Below are positions 17,233 to 26,752 of a stretch of 64,000 nt of DNA, piece after piece. Every line of letters begins with the position of its first letter. Position 1 is the first letter of the stretch. The notes under the pieces were generated by a model. The model was given only the letters and a program-made list of their open reading frames with translations, was not told where the DNA came from and searched no databases. The stretch comes from Bog-756 sp963835465 (GTDB lineage Bacteria; Actinomycetota; Acidimicrobiia; Acidimicrobiales; RAAP-2), in the NCBI GenBank assembly GCA_963835465.1, contig CAWIFR010000006.1, positions 1 to 64,000 of the forward strand, in the 5' to 3' direction. Made by a program: the position numbers and the translations under genes.

Positions 17233-17244
17233 CAGGAGGTACTC

Positions 17245-18276
17245 ATGAACGCGTCATCATCGGCATCGATCCCCACAAGGCCACCCACACCGCAGTGGCC
17301 ATCGGCTGCGACGAGGCGGAGTTCGCCACTGTCACGGTCCGGGCGACCCGCAGCAGACGCGATCGGCTGGTCGAGCTGGGCCGAAGCCCTTCAAGAAGCG
17401 CACCTGGGCCATCGAGTCGGCCGGAGGGCTCGGCTATCTGCTGGCCCAACAGCTCGTCGATGCCGGCGAGCACGTCCTCGATGTGCCGGCGACCCTGGCT
17501 TCGAGGGTGCGGGTGCTCGGGAACCGGGAAGTCGGACAAGAACGACCCCAACGATGCCCGCTCGGTGGCCATCGCCGCTCTGCGGTCACCGGGGCTGCGG
17601 TCGGTGCAGACGGCCGATCACGCCGAGGTGCTGCGCCTTCTGGCCAAGCGCAACAAGGACATCGGAAGCCTCCGCACCAAGCTGGTGTGCCGGCTCCATG
17701 CCCATGATCGCCTCGTTGGCTGCAGGCGGAATTGCCAAGGAACTCAACGCTTCTGATGCCGATGGGCTGCTCGGAGCATTCGAGCCATCCTCCGCGATCG
17801 AGAGCGATCCGGCACGAGCTGGCCCTGGAGCTCCTCGAGGACGTCCGACGGCTCGATTGCCAGCTGAAGGAGTCCCACAAGCGGATCAAGATGGCCGTCC
17901 GGGCGTCGGGAACCTCGCTCACCGATGTCTACGGGATCGGACCCGTCCTGGCCTGCTCATTGATCGGCTACACCGGCGATGTCACTCGGTTCAAGAGCCG
18001 AGACCAGTTCGCCGCCTACAACGGCACCGCACCGATCGAGGTGTCCTTCGGGTGGTCGTGTGACCCACCGACTGTCCCGGCGTGGCAACCGCCAGCTCAA
18101 CCACGCCATCCACATGGTGGCCATCTGCCAGATCCGCCAGACCCACTCCGAGGGCCGGGCCTACTTCGAGAAGAAGGTCGGCCGAGGGTAAGACCAAGAA
18201 GGAGGCGGTCCGCTCGCTCAAGCGGCAGATCTCCAACACCGTCTACCGGCATCTGGTTCTCGACGCCCAGCGATAA
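17245..18276 (+). pseudogene. IS110-family transposase, multiply frameshifted
   Basis: DEDD-type transposase of IS110/IS1111. A clear Shine-Dalgarno AGGAGGT precedes the ATG at 17245, but the frame shifts within a few codons to VIIGIDPHKATHTAVAIG, which has the first catalytic Asp. Later blocks in other frames are WAIESAGGLGYLLAQQLVDA, SDKNDPNDARSVAIAAL (the N-D-A-x-D acidic patch) and VLRLLAKRNKDIGSLRTKL. The C-terminal Transposase_20 domain follows with GTSLTDVYGIGPVLACSLIG, RFKSRDQFAAYNGTAPIEVS and RRGNRQLNHAIHMVAICQIR. At least six shifts make it inactive as read. Confidence 0.88.
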
Positions 18277-18689
18277 GGGCCCGGGAGGACAAGCGGGAAC
18301 GACTCTTCAGCCAGCGTGACCGGCTCTGCACCCTGACGACCGGCTCTTCGGCGAAGTCACTCCCGGACCCACCAAACCTTAGGCAGATGCGCCCTTCGAG
18401 TCGGCGACGGCTTACCCGCACGCGTCCCGAATCACCTGGAAATGGCCTCTTGACTCAAAGAGGATTCGGTCAGGGGCACCCAATAGCTGACCTCATGATC
18501 TCCCAATGAGCCTCCCTGGCCCCGGCCCTTGGCCGCCAATTCCGGTGAGGCCCCCGCCAGGCTCCCAGACCCGGGCGCCCGGCGGGCGCATTGCACAAGA
18601 GCTGCGAGGCCCTCCTCCCCGTTGGTCACCCTCGGGCTCCATCAACCCAGGACCCCAAGTCCTATAGGGCTGGAGGAACACTGAGCATT
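18277..18689. other. no gene recognised
   Basis: About 410 bases after the IS110 gene. They probably include the right side of that element. Short frames only, none recognisable. Confidence 0.4.
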
Positions 18690-18780
18690 AGCTCAGCCGC
18701 CTCGAGGCTGAGGGCGCCCCTCCCCCACTCAGCCGCCTCGAGGCCGTGGCTCCAACTCAGCCGCTTCGGGGGCCGAATTT
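18690..18780. repeat. CTCAGCC-type hairpin repeats
   Basis: A full CTCAGCCGCCTCGAGGCTGAG palindrome at about 18691, a half-diverged copy at about 18729 and a third at about 18756, joined by the same GGCGCCCCTCCCCCA linker seen at 9281-9331 and 10703. They stand directly upstream of a truncated ABC-transporter binding-protein gene. Confidence 0.75.
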
Positions 18781-18809
18781 CCGTGGGGGAATCGGTGAAG
18801 GGGGAACCA

Positions 18810-19052
18810 ATGAGGCAGAGGATTCAAGTGGGGGCTGCCGTCATGCTGACAGTTCTGCTCTCGGCGACGGCGGTCGGCGTGACCACCACCCAGGCGGGTG
18901 CCGCGAATACCCGCGGCTTCGACGGCAAGACGATCACCATCGGCGGCATGTGGTCCACCTCGAACTTCTCGGGCGCCCAAATCGGGGCTCAGGGGTACAT
19001 GGCACCGACCACCCAAATCCACACCCACAGGCCAGCGTCTCGAGCTAGTTGA
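18810..19052 (+). pseudogene. branched-chain-amino-acid-type ABC substrate-binding protein, N-terminal fragment
   Basis: From the ATG at 18810, a signal peptide (VGAAVMLTVLLSATAVGVTT) is followed by GFDGKTITIGGMWSTSNFSG, which matches the start of the mature LivJ-like (Peripla_BP_6) domain of actinobacterial solute-binding proteins. After about residue 65 (near 19005) the sequence loses all similarity and stops at 19052. Only the export signal and first strand remain, so no transport function is possible. The deletion point is close to a cluster of hairpin repeats. Confidence 0.7.
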
Positions 19053-19492
19053 GGTTCGGGTGAGTGCCACTATTGTTCTGAGTGGGGATGGACCTCCACC
19101 GGTGAGGCAGGGGTGGGTTGCTCGGTTACGACCTAAGGGGAATGTAAGGAACATCAGCCCGATGTGCTGGGTCTGCACCTTCTGGGGCCTGAACGCTCCT
19201 AGAGAGCGGCTGGGATGGATGCCACTTGTCCGAGGCGGGGAATTCCGGTCCTTTGCCCTGGCCGGCATCAGTCATTGTCAGCTACTCCTCAGAAACCGCT
19301 AGTCGGGTTCGAAGGAGTTATCGACAGGTGGCCAATCGCCTTGAATCCCCAGTCCGCCATGTCATCAGGTCGCAGCGGCATGCAGCACCTTCGCCCCGAG
19401 GGTGACCCATTTAGAGTCTCTTGACTCTTGATTGGCCGGGCCGGCAGGTTCACAGTCGGACCAAGAGGGGAAGTAGCACCTCGGAGGCCACG
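19053..19492. other. no gene recognised
   Basis: About 440 bases following the truncated binding-protein gene. Reading frames are short and contain no known domain. GGAGG just before 19493 is the ribosome binding site of the next small gene. Confidence 0.4.
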
Positions 19493-19660
19493 ATGAGCAA
19501 GAAGCAGGACTCCATTGTTTGCGTAAGGTGCGGTTCGATCGGAAGTACCGACGATGTGCTGCGACCTGCGCCAGCGGAAGGCACTGCTGATCGATGGGTC
19601 AAACAGTGTTGGATCTGCGGTTTCGAATGGAAGAATTCCCGACTCCGTAAAGCATCATAA
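19493..19660 (+). CDS. small zinc-ribbon protein
   Basis: 55-residue protein from the ATG at 19493, which has a GGAGG ribosome binding site six bases upstream. It contains IVCVRCGSIG and, 25 residues later, KQCWICGFEW: two C-x-x-C knuckles in the spacing of a rubredoxin-like zinc ribbon. No other domain is present. Such proteins can bind nucleic acid or partner proteins; nothing here says which. It is followed 44 bases later by an uncharacterised gene in the same direction. The orphan gene group has lower G+C than the core right side of the window. Confidence 0.65.
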   Translation: MSKKQDSIVCVRCGSIGSTDDVLRPAPAEGTADRWVKQCWICGFEWKNSRLRKAS

Positions 19661-19704
19661 GCGGCCTAAGCCGGGCGTGGACATCCCCGAAAGAGGGTTT
19701 GAGC

Positions 19705-19992
19705 ATGGAACTGAGGTTCCACTATTCGGCGACCAGGGCGGAACTGACAGCTTCAGAGAACCGGTGGTACGTAACATTCGTACTGGTTGATTCTGGCCCT
19801 ATCGTCCATGAGTTCTCATCCCGCCACGATGTTGGCGACCCCTCCTTTGATTGGCGGGAATCAGATCTGGTGGCGGTAATCGACCACTTTGAGGAGCGCC
19901 TCCGGGCTGCTGGCTACCACCCTGTCCGGAGTGACGATGGGTTGCAGCCGTTGGTCGTGGCAGCTTGGACACTCAATCCGCCGGACGGCTGA
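19705..19992 (+). CDS. uncharacterised 95-residue protein
   Basis: I do not recognise the family. From the ATG at 19705 (a TTG at 19699 is an alternative), the protein is soluble and acidic, with ENRWYVTFVLVDSGPIVHEF and DLVAVIDHFEERLRAAGYHP. The pattern suggests an alpha/beta fold with a C-terminal helix. There is no signal peptide or membrane segment. It lies in tandem with the zinc-ribbon gene and may be co-transcribed with it. Confidence 0.55.
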   Translation: MELRFHYSATRAELTASENRWYVTFVLVDSGPIVHEFSSRHDVGDPSFDWRESDLVAVIDHFEERLRAAGYHPVRSDDGLQPLVVAAWTLNPPDG

Positions 19993-20101
19993 TGATCTCG
20001 GTAAGAACGTGACGAAAGCCTCTGGCTTGTGTCCTGTGCATTCGCACATCATGGCTATAGCCACAACGTGGCGAATCGAGGGCTAAGGAATGGAGGAGTC
20101 C

Positions 20102-20374
20102 ATGACCACCACTGACGCAGATACCCAGGCTGTTGATCGCATCATCACGTCGTCTCAAGACGCTGCGAACTCATCGCTTGAGGCGGTACGGAAGTTTCTT
20201 GACACCGTGAACAGCGTGTTTCCGGATATGAGTGCGGAAGACGGCCCTCGCAAGAAGATCATCGACTCGGCGTTCAAAATGACGGAGCAGCTTGTCGGAG
20301 CGTCGACCCAGCTTGCGGGGCGAATCGTCAAGACGAGCCAGGAAGCATTGAGCGATACGGGCCAGAGCGCCTGA
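20102..20374 (+). CDS. uncharacterised helical protein
   Basis: 90 residues from the ATG at 20102. I prefer this start over the ATG at 20090 because GGAGGAG (20092-20098) sits just before it as a ribosome binding site. The product is Ser/Thr/Ala-rich and largely helical (SLEAVRKFLDTVNSVFPDM, then KIIDSAFKMTEQLVGASTQL). It looks phasin- or gas-vesicle-accessory-like in composition, but I see no diagnostic motif. No membrane segment. Confidence 0.6.
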   Translation: MTTTDADTQAVDRIITSSQDAANSSLEAVRKFLDTVNSVFPDMSAEDGPRKKIIDSAFKMTEQLVGASTQLAGRIVKTSQEALSDTGQSA

Positions 20375-20647
20375 GACACGCCGGATCGACCGACTGGGCG
20401 GATCGATCTGGTCCATAGGATGGTGAAGCAGGCCCGTCGAGTGAGGATCCGCCGTCGAACTCCGGGCCTGCCCTTGTCGTTTGCGCACGACCGACCGACC
20501 GAGCGCTCTCCTGGACATATGGCGGCACCATCGGTCCCCTTGGCAGAACCCCCGTCCCAGGCCCACTTGTGGGCCATACGGCCCTAACCGGCGGGTCGAA
20601 ACGGCCCCTAGCCTTTGATCAGGGGCCAGGCGAAGGATGGTTGAGAT

Positions 20648-20977
20648 ATGGCTGAGGCCGATTGGGAGGACATCACAATCACCGGACGGACTTCCGACAA
20701 GGAGATCGACGACAGAGTCGAAGTTGAGTGGAAGCTGAGCGCCAAGCCCGAACTGGAGTGGGCGGAGATCTTCCAGATGGCCGACCTGTCGGACAGGGAA
20801 GGAGCCCTCGAATGGGTGTTCGGCGGGGGTCCCGACGTACTGCTCGATTCCGTTCGGTGGTTCATTCCTGCAAGGGAGATCGAGAATGCGGACACCGAAG
20901 TACGGCACCGCCTCAACATGGCTAACGGAAGGTTCAGGATGTATCGCTCGGAGCAGGACGGCACGTCGGTCGAATAG
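20648..20977 (+). CDS. uncharacterised acidic protein
   Basis: 109 residues from the ATG at 20648, preceded by a GGATGG-like purine stretch. It is strongly acidic and Trp-rich (ADWEDITITGR, VEVEWKLSAKPELEWAEIFQ, ALEWVFGGGPDVLLDSVRWF), consistent with a small soluble alpha/beta domain. I do not recognise it. It stands alone between the small gene at 20102 and a fragment of a repeat protein on the other strand. Confidence 0.6.
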   Translation: MAEADWEDITITGRTSDKEIDDRVEVEWKLSAKPELEWAEIFQMADLSDREGALEWVFGGGPDVLLDSVRWFIPAREIENADTEVRHRLNMANGRFRMYRSEQDGTSVE

Positions 20978-21024
20978 CCAACGAGGGACGTTCGACGGGC
21001 CGACGGGCCGGTGACTTAGGGAGC

Positions 21025-21300
21025 GGCAATGCCCACCATTGGCATGTTGAGGTGTTGACCGCCCATCGAACCGGCGAAGACCGAGTCCCCGAAGGTGAAC
21101 ACGCCGCCGCCAGAGGCGACCTCGGTGTATCCGGTACCGGTTGGTGTTCCGGCGATGCCGACCTCGGGCTAGTTGAGGTGTTTTGCCGCCCATTGACCCA
21201 AAGAATCCAGCGTTGCCAAAGTCGAAGATCCTCCGTCGGAAGCAACGAGCGGCCTTCGACCTCCGCTTGGTTCGGGGCCTGACATGAATCGCAGCTCCAC
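21025..21300 (-). pseudogene. fragment of a secreted beta-propeller-like repeat protein, copy 1
   Basis: On the minus strand, VGIAGTPTGTGYTEVASGGG, then VFTFGDSVFAGSMGGQHLNM and PMVGIAAP match the recurring GG-x-FTFGDA-x-F-x-GS-x-GG-x-x-LN-x-P-x-VG motif. That motif occurs as a C-terminal repeat domain in many secreted actinobacterial proteins. Only two or so repeat units remain, with no start or signal, and stops occur in frame. A near-identical fragment lies at 35640-35880. It is a relic. Confidence 0.65.
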
Positions 21301-21638
21301 GCTCGGCAGCCTCGAAGAGGGTGTCACTCCCCCGCTCCTCGGCCCTTTGGGGCTGAGAGGATTACTGGCCCTTCGGATCTAAGTGGGTGTGACTCTCATA
21401 CCACCAGTAAGGGGGCCATCGGCGTGGTCCTCGGTGTGTTCCTAGCCGAACCCACCAACGGAGACACCACCAATGGCCTTGGATCCGTCTGTCCTGTCCG
21501 AACTACTCGATGCGTCCGAACCGGTGAGGAGCAAACGGTACTGGGCGCCTATCGCCTATCTCCGAATGTCGCTCGGCGGCTTAAGACACCCGCTGATTGC
21601 GCCACGAGTGACCACGGTCAGCACATGGGTCTAGTCAG
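21301..21638. other. no gene recognised; degenerate hairpin repeat
   Basis: Contains a degenerate copy of the interspersed hairpin (CTCGGCCCTTTGGGGCTGAG, about 21335) next to the propeller fragment. A plus-strand frame at 21424-21834 runs into the GH43 gene on the opposite strand and has no recognisable content. Confidence 0.45.
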
Positions 21639-22584
21639 TCACAGAGTGGCCAAGTACATGGATCGCCCACTGCCCACCCACGCTGAGAAGGCAAGGACCA
21701 AGGTGCCCCGCTTAGAGAAGAAGGCCGGACCGCCCGGGCCGTGGAGCGTGGCGCTGGTGTGTAACACCTGTGAGGCGGAGCCAGCATCGCACGGCCCTAA
21801 TGGCGAATCACACGTCACGATCCCGATGGAATAGCTGCTACCCGACCATGCTCCGGCGCTGAACCAAAGTGTGAGGGTAGACCCAATTCTGACCATTGCT
21901 GGGCCCTCAATCACTCCGTGTTCCCAAGATGCGGTCGGTGAAAGAAGGAGGTGGGGTGACCCCGTGAGGCCGCCGTCGCCCGCAGTGAGGGCCTGTGACC
22001 ATATTCCGGCATCACGGTCGCTCTTCCAAACCAAGACATCCCCTGAGTGCTGATGGTAAACCGATGCGTCGATTGATCCCCCCAGACTCGGCTGACAGAA
22101 GAATGGGGTTGAGGAAGAGTCCACGAAGGGTCCAGCCGGCGAGGGGGCGACCGCCCGACCAATGCATTGACCACCTTCTGCCTGGTCGAACGCATCGTAA
22201 AACAGTTGGTACCCGCCACCCGGGCTAGCAGTGACCGAAGGCGACCAGCTGAACCCAGGAGATGCCCATGTGGCAAGCACGGGCATGGCATCACCCAGAA
22301 GGCTCCAGTGCGACAGGTCGGTCGACAGATAGACGGGCACGTTGTTGCCTCCCGCATTGGTCGTAAACGCGAAGTAGTAGCGGCCAGCGGCGAGGATGGA
22401 TGGATCCGGTGCGTCAGAATTGATGACAGGTCCAGTTACGTCGAGTCTGATTGGTGGCTCGGCAGCTGTGGCCGAGTCAACGGGCGCTGCCAAGAAGACG
22501 GAGAACAAAGCGGTGACAGTAATCAGAACCAAACAGCCACGAGGCGAGATCGTTACCGGCACACTACGGACGGAGTGAGCCATT
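21639..22584 (-). CDS. secreted GH43-like five-bladed beta-propeller glycosidase
   Basis: 315-residue exported protein from the ATG at 22584. A signal peptide (CLVLITVTALFSVFLAAPVDS, ending near ATAAEP) is followed by a GH43/arabinanase-type domain. The three family acids can be placed: Asp in NSDAPDPSILA (general base), Asp in GGSIDASVYH (pKa modulator), and Glu in GVIEGPAMVR (general acid). Trp/Phe-rich blade motifs (YFAFTTNAGG, WSPSVTASPGGGYQLFYDAF) are also present. It would act on arabinan- or xylan-like glycans outside the cell. The stop is 108 bases downstream of a sensor kinase gene in the same direction, so it may be part of that regulon. Confidence 0.8.
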
Positions 22585-22692
22585 CGCTGGCAGGTGCGTC
22601 TGTCAGACGTGTTGATGGGACGACCAATCGAGAACAAGTTGTTCCAATCTCAGGGTTCTCGACAGTGTGCTCAATCATCCTTACGGGCTGTT

Positions 22693-24150
22693 TCACGTCA
22701 GATCAGCGAAACTTGAACCACCGCTCGGTGCCGGTCTGTTCGACTTAGAGGATTGCGACTGCATCGACGCCGGGTGGTCAACGTGGAGCGGGAGCAGGAT
22801 GGTAACCGTTGTGCCGATTTCGGGATCAGACTGCAGCGTCACATCTCCTTTGTGGCCAGCGACAATTCCGGAGACGATGGATAGCCCTAGCCCTGTTCCC
22901 GATCGGGATCTGCTGGAGTCTGCACGCCAGAAGCGGTCGAAGGCTTTGTGAGCCTCCTCGGGAGTCATTCCCGGCCCTTGGTCGCGCACGACCAATCTGC
23001 CGAAAGACCCTGTAGCCTGTACATCGATGGTGACCGACGAGTCGGGCGGAGTATGTCGAAGACAGTTCGTCACGAGATTAGAGATGGCTTGGCGGAGTGA
23101 GCGAGCGTCTCCAGCCACGACAACGGCAGCACTGCCTTGAACCAATATGTTGCGCAGGGGATCAGTCGCCCCGACGTCGCGGACCACCTCTCTGACAAGG
23201 GGAACCAGATCGACTGGCGAGTCGTCCAACTTGCCCCCGTCATCAAGGCGGGCCAAAAGCAGTAAGTCTTCAACGAGGCCGCCCATTTGACGTCCAGCCT
23301 GACCTATGCGGCGCATGGAGTCTTGACCGGCTGAGCCGGATTCCAGTTGACCCTGCCGCCAGAGATCAGTGATCCCGAGGATCACCGACACCGGGGTTCG
23401 GAGCTCGTGGGATGCATCGGCGACAAACTGGCGTAGTCGTGCTTCGAGCGCCTGCTGCTCATCCAACATCACATTCATCGCGCGAGCCAAATGAGCAGCC
23501 TCCGTTCGACCCGAGGTGCCGCGGACCCGGCGCGATCGCTCTCCAGCCGAAATCGCATCAGCAACTTCGGTTACTTCGGCAATAGGTCTGAGGCCCAGCC
23601 GTCCGATCCAAAATCCTGCCGCAACGAGGACGCCGAGCACGACGACGCCCGCTCCAATCACGCCTAGCCGTAGACGGTGAACCGTTGCATCGACTGGAAT
23701 GAGTGATTCGGCGACAAGCAGCCTCTGAGGTTGTCCCTGCGGCTGAATGAGAAGGGCCCGCCAACGATCACTTCCGGACAACGATCCGACGGTGGCAATG
23801 CTGACCGCGTCCCCGGCTTTCGAGGAGAACTTGGGAAGTTGAGGTAGGGATCCCTTGCCCGAGAGCGGGGTGAACAAGACCTGACGAGAGTGACTAGTGA
23901 CGATAGCTACATAGAACTGGCTGATGAGGTCGTTGTTGCTCGTCGGTGGTCGTGAGCCCTTGGACGGGACGACTAGGGGGGTCGATGGATGATGATTGAC
24001 GGCGCCCACGACGGGGAGAGCTGTTCTAAGTTGCTGGTCGATCTGTCCGAGCTCGGAATGCTCGACGGACTGAATGAGGAGCACTCCGAGGAGAATGACG
24101 ACTAGAAGTAGGACGGAAGCAGCGATATACAGGCGGATGCGAAGCGACAC
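22693..24150 (-). CDS. sensor histidine kinase (HAMP-HisKA-HATPase)
   Basis: 485-residue membrane kinase from the GTG at 24150, seven bases after its response regulator. Helix 1 (about 7-28, IAASVLLLVVILLGVLLIQS) and helix 2 (about 165-185) bound an external domain of about 135 residues. A HAMP region follows, then FVADASHELRTPVSVILGI with the phospho-His near residue 246. The ATPase motifs are NLVTNCLRHTPPDSS (N-box), VRDQGPGMTPEEA (G1), FDRFWRADSSRSR (F-box) and GTGLGLSIVSGIV (G2). Its ligand is unknown. The nearest candidate targets are the GH43 gene downstream and the efflux cluster upstream. Confidence 0.95.
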   Translation of the reverse strand: MSLRIRLYIAASVLLLVVILLGVLLIQSVEHSELGQIDQQLRTALPVVGAVNHHPSTPLVVPSKGSRPPTSNNDLISQFYVAIVTSHSRQVLFTPLSGKGSLPQLPKFSSKAGDAVSIATVGSLSGSDRWRALLIQPQGQPQRLLVAESLIPVDATVHRLRLGVIGAGVVVLGVLVAAGFWIGRLGLRPIAEVTEVADAISAGERSRRVRGTSGRTEAAHLARAMNVMLDEQQALEARLRQFVADASHELRTPVSVILGITDLWRQGQLESGSAGQDSMRRIGQAGRQMGGLVEDLLLLARLDDGGKLDDSPVDLVPLVREVVRDVGATDPLRNILVQGSAAVVVAGDARSLRQAISNLVTNCLRHTPPDSSVTIDVQATGSFGRLVVRDQGPGMTPEEAHKAFDRFWRADSSRSRSGTGLGLSIVSGIVAGHKGDVTLQSDPEIGTTVTILLPLHVDHPASMQSQSSKSNRPAPSGGSSFADLT

Positions 24151-24157
24151 AGTCCGC

Positions 24158-24844
24158 TCAGCGACTGTCGAGTCGGTAGCCGACTCCCCGAATGGTCCGA
24201 ATCAGGTGGGGCGGTGAAGAATCGACCTTCTTGCGAAGCATGGAGATGTAGGTCTCAACGACGGATGATTCGCCATCAAAGTCGTAGTTCCACACGTGAT
24301 CGAGAATCTGGCTCCGTGATAGTGCTTGCCCAGCGTTGCGAAGTAGGAATCGCAGCAATTTGTATTCTGTGGGCGACAACACCACATCGGCACCACGGAG
24401 CGTTACCGTGTGAGCGGTGTCGTTGAGCTCGAGGTCTCCACTCGTTAGGACCTGAGGATCCGCTCCTTTACCAGCTCGGTGAAGGATGACCTGGACTCGC
24501 GCCACCAGTTCTTCAACGCTGAACGGCTTCGTTAGATAGTCGTCGCCACCTATGGTCAGTCCACGCAGTCGATCTTCCACGGCATCAGAGGCAGTCAAGA
24601 AGATGATCGGCGTAGTAAGACCAGAAGATCGTAGGCGTCGACAGACCTCAAAACCGTGGAGATCGGGCAACTGCAGATCAAGAATTACGAGATCAGCTTG
24701 GCTTTCAGTGGCGGCGTGCTCAAGGGCCTGTCGGCCGCTCGGCGTTTCAATGGTAGAGAATCCCGACAGGCGAAGTGCAGTGCTGATTACATAGGAAACG
24801 TTCTCGTCGTCTTCAACGATCAGGATGCTTGACGTCACCGCCAC
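24158..24844 (-). CDS. OmpR/PhoB-family response regulator
   Basis: 228 residues from the GTG at 24844. The receiver domain has VEDDENV, phospho-acceptor Asp56 in VILDLQLPD, Thr in FLTASD and Lys in DYLTKPFSVEE. The winged-helix domain has LSPTEYKLLRFLLRNAGQAL, SRSQILDHVWNYDFDGESSV and the wing IRGVGYRLDS. It is the first gene of the pair, with its kinase starting seven bases after its stop. The 400-base gap upstream, shared with the divergent efflux cluster, is a natural place for its binding sites. Confidence 0.95.
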   Translation of the reverse strand: MAVTSSILIVEDDENVSYVISTALRLSGFSTIETPSGRQALEHAATESQADLVILDLQLPDLHGFEVCRRLRSSGLTTPIIFLTASDAVEDRLRGLTIGGDDYLTKPFSVEELVARVQVILHRAGKGADPQVLTSGDLELNDTAHTVTLRGADVVLSPTEYKLLRFLLRNAGQALSRSQILDHVWNYDFDGESSVVETYISMLRKKVDSSPPHLIRTIRGVGYRLDSR

Positions 24845-25332
24845 AGTTTCATTGAGGGTCCTTACTATTTCATGTGAGTACTCTTCGGGTTTTCTGTGAG
24901 GAGTGAGGGTCTCAGCTGGGCAGTGGAGACAGCCAGGGTGGTGTGGGCTACGTAGCGTCGATCGACTCCAGGACCTGGCCAGCGGGAACCTTCTGGTTCA
25001 CGGTCACATCCGACGGCGCCGGCCACCTGGAACTCGGTGGTGGCTTGTCTGTGCCCAGTTTCCTAGGTGGGTCAATGCCAGCAGTCGGGCGTGGCCGCAG
25101 GCGGGTCGAGGTCGAGCCAAGCGTTAAGGAATGACCCACTCGCCACTTGTCTGCCTCGGTGCGCTATCCATTCCTCGACTCCGGAGCCGAGAACACACTA
25201 CTTATCTAGTTCTTACCGGCAGTCACAATCTGACACCGACCTGGTAGTCCGCTCGGGTCATTGGCCTGCTTTGGGAAACGTACAAACAGCGTGGAGAAAT
25301 CCTCGAAGGATCGGGTGGTTCAGTACCGCCCT
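24845..25332. promoter_or_regulatory. divergent intergenic region, two-component system / efflux cluster
   Basis: About 490 bases between the leftward response regulator and the rightward membrane-fusion-protein gene. It is A+T-richer close to 24845-24900, consistent with the regulator's promoter. A short open frame at 24943-25134 has no recognisable domain on either strand and I do not call it a gene. No clear operator repeat was found. Confidence 0.45.
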
Positions 25333-26750
25333 ATGGTCACACCTAACAAGGTTGAGGAGGCACCTGACTTCGCCTCCGACATCACCCAAGAGGTCCCCGT
25401 AGTCGAACTCGGGCCCGAGGTCCACCAAGCCCCGCCACGACGCAGCAAGCGCAAACGGAACGTGGTCATCGCTGCCGCCGCCGGCGTTGTCGTCCTAGGG
25501 GCGATCCTCGGAGTTTGGTTAGGGACGGGCAGTTCCGCGTCGACTTCGCCACTCGTAGTCACCACGCAGGTGGTTGGCGTGACGACCGGCACCATGAAAC
25601 AGACCGTGTCCGCCTCGGGGACCATCGAACCGGCGAGCACGGCCGATCTCAACTTCGGCGTGTCCGGAAAGGTGACAGCGGTGAATGTGGTGACCGGCCA
25701 GACGGTCACGGCCGGCCAGGTCCTGGCCACCGTCGATCCGAGCGCCCTCCAGGTAACTGTGGAGTCGGCGCAAGCCTCACTGACCTCGGCCCAGGACAAG
25801 CTGTCGACGGACCAATCCAATAGCGCTAACACCAGCCAGATCGATTCGGACAAGGCCTCGGTGACCACAGCGCAGGCCAATCTCACTACGGCGCAGACCA
25901 ATCTGGCCGACGCCAACCTTACCTCCACCATCGCTGGCACGGTCGCCTCGGTCAGCCTCACCGTGGGCGATCAGGTCACTGGGTCGGGAACGTCCTCATC
26001 ATCCGGGGCCTCCGGCTCGGGGTCGAGCGCGTTGGGCGGCGCGGCTGCATCAGGCGGGCCGTCGACCGCCGCGTCGACTGGTTCCAGCACCTCCTCTGCC
26101 TCCTCGTCGTCCTCGGCGCAGATCACGGTGGTCTCGACCGACTCGTACAACGTCAGCGCCACGGTGGACGACACCCAGGTGGGCCAGGTCAAGGTGGGCG
26201 ACCAGGCCGTCATCACACCGGAGCGGGTCGACGACCGCGGTGTACGGGACGGTGTCGTCGGTCGGCCTGGTGGCCTCATCCAGCGGCTCGGGATCGAGCG
26301 TGGCGTCCTTCCCGGTGACCATCGCAGTCACCGGCAGCCCCACCGGGACTGTACGCCGGCTCGACCGCCACCGTTTCGATCATCACCAAGGAGATCGACA
26401 ACGTCGTCGAAGTGCCCACCGCGGCCATCTCCTACTCGAACGGCCAGGCCACCGTGACCAAGGTGGTGGGCGGCCAGCAGTGCCAAGGCGGTGACGACCG
26501 GGGCGGCGGCCAGCGGCTAGACCCAGATCACCAGCGGCCTCAAGGCCGGCGACGAGATCATCGAGCGGGTGGTGAAGTTCAACGGCATCGCCGGCGGCGG
26601 GACCGCAACCTGTTCGGCGGAGGCGGCACGGCGGATCCCACCGGGCGGCTTCCCCGGTGGCGGCAGCGGCTTCCCCGGCGGGCGGCGGCGGTTCCGGTCG
26701 GCGGGGCGGCTTCCCCGGTGGCGGCGGGTTCCCGGGGAGGCGGTGGCTGA
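25333..26750 (+). CDS. MacA/HlyD-type membrane fusion protein, frameshifted
   Basis: Periplasm-facing or cell-wall-facing adaptor of an ABC efflux system. A basic cytoplasmic N-terminus (RRSKRKRN) leads to one membrane helix (VVIAAAAGVVVLGAILGVWL). The biotinyl-lipoyl half-motif VTAVNVVTGQTVTAGQVLAT, a Ser/Thr/Gln-rich helical hairpin (about 25750-25920) and the second half VASVSLTVGDQVTGSG follow. After 26220 at least four single-base errors break the frame. The reconstructed sequence continues with beta-barrel segments (TAVYGTVSSVGLVASSSGSG, IAVTGSPTGLYAGSTATVSI) and VVEVPTAAISYSNGQATVTK, and ends in a Gly-rich tail. The start at 25333 is preferred; a TTG at 25261 is possible. Confidence 0.85.
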
Positions 26751-26752
26751 GC

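Noticed and set aside
20171..21193. 340-residue minus-strand gene
   Set aside because: It overlaps two small plus-strand genes and a propeller relic in another frame and is Arg-rich without domains.
24943..25134. Small gene upstream of the efflux cluster, or a membrane-fusion fragment on the minus strand (VTVNQKVPAGQVLES)
   Set aside because: The lipoyl-like phrase is short and isolated, with no start, helix or flanking domain; chance similarity is likely.
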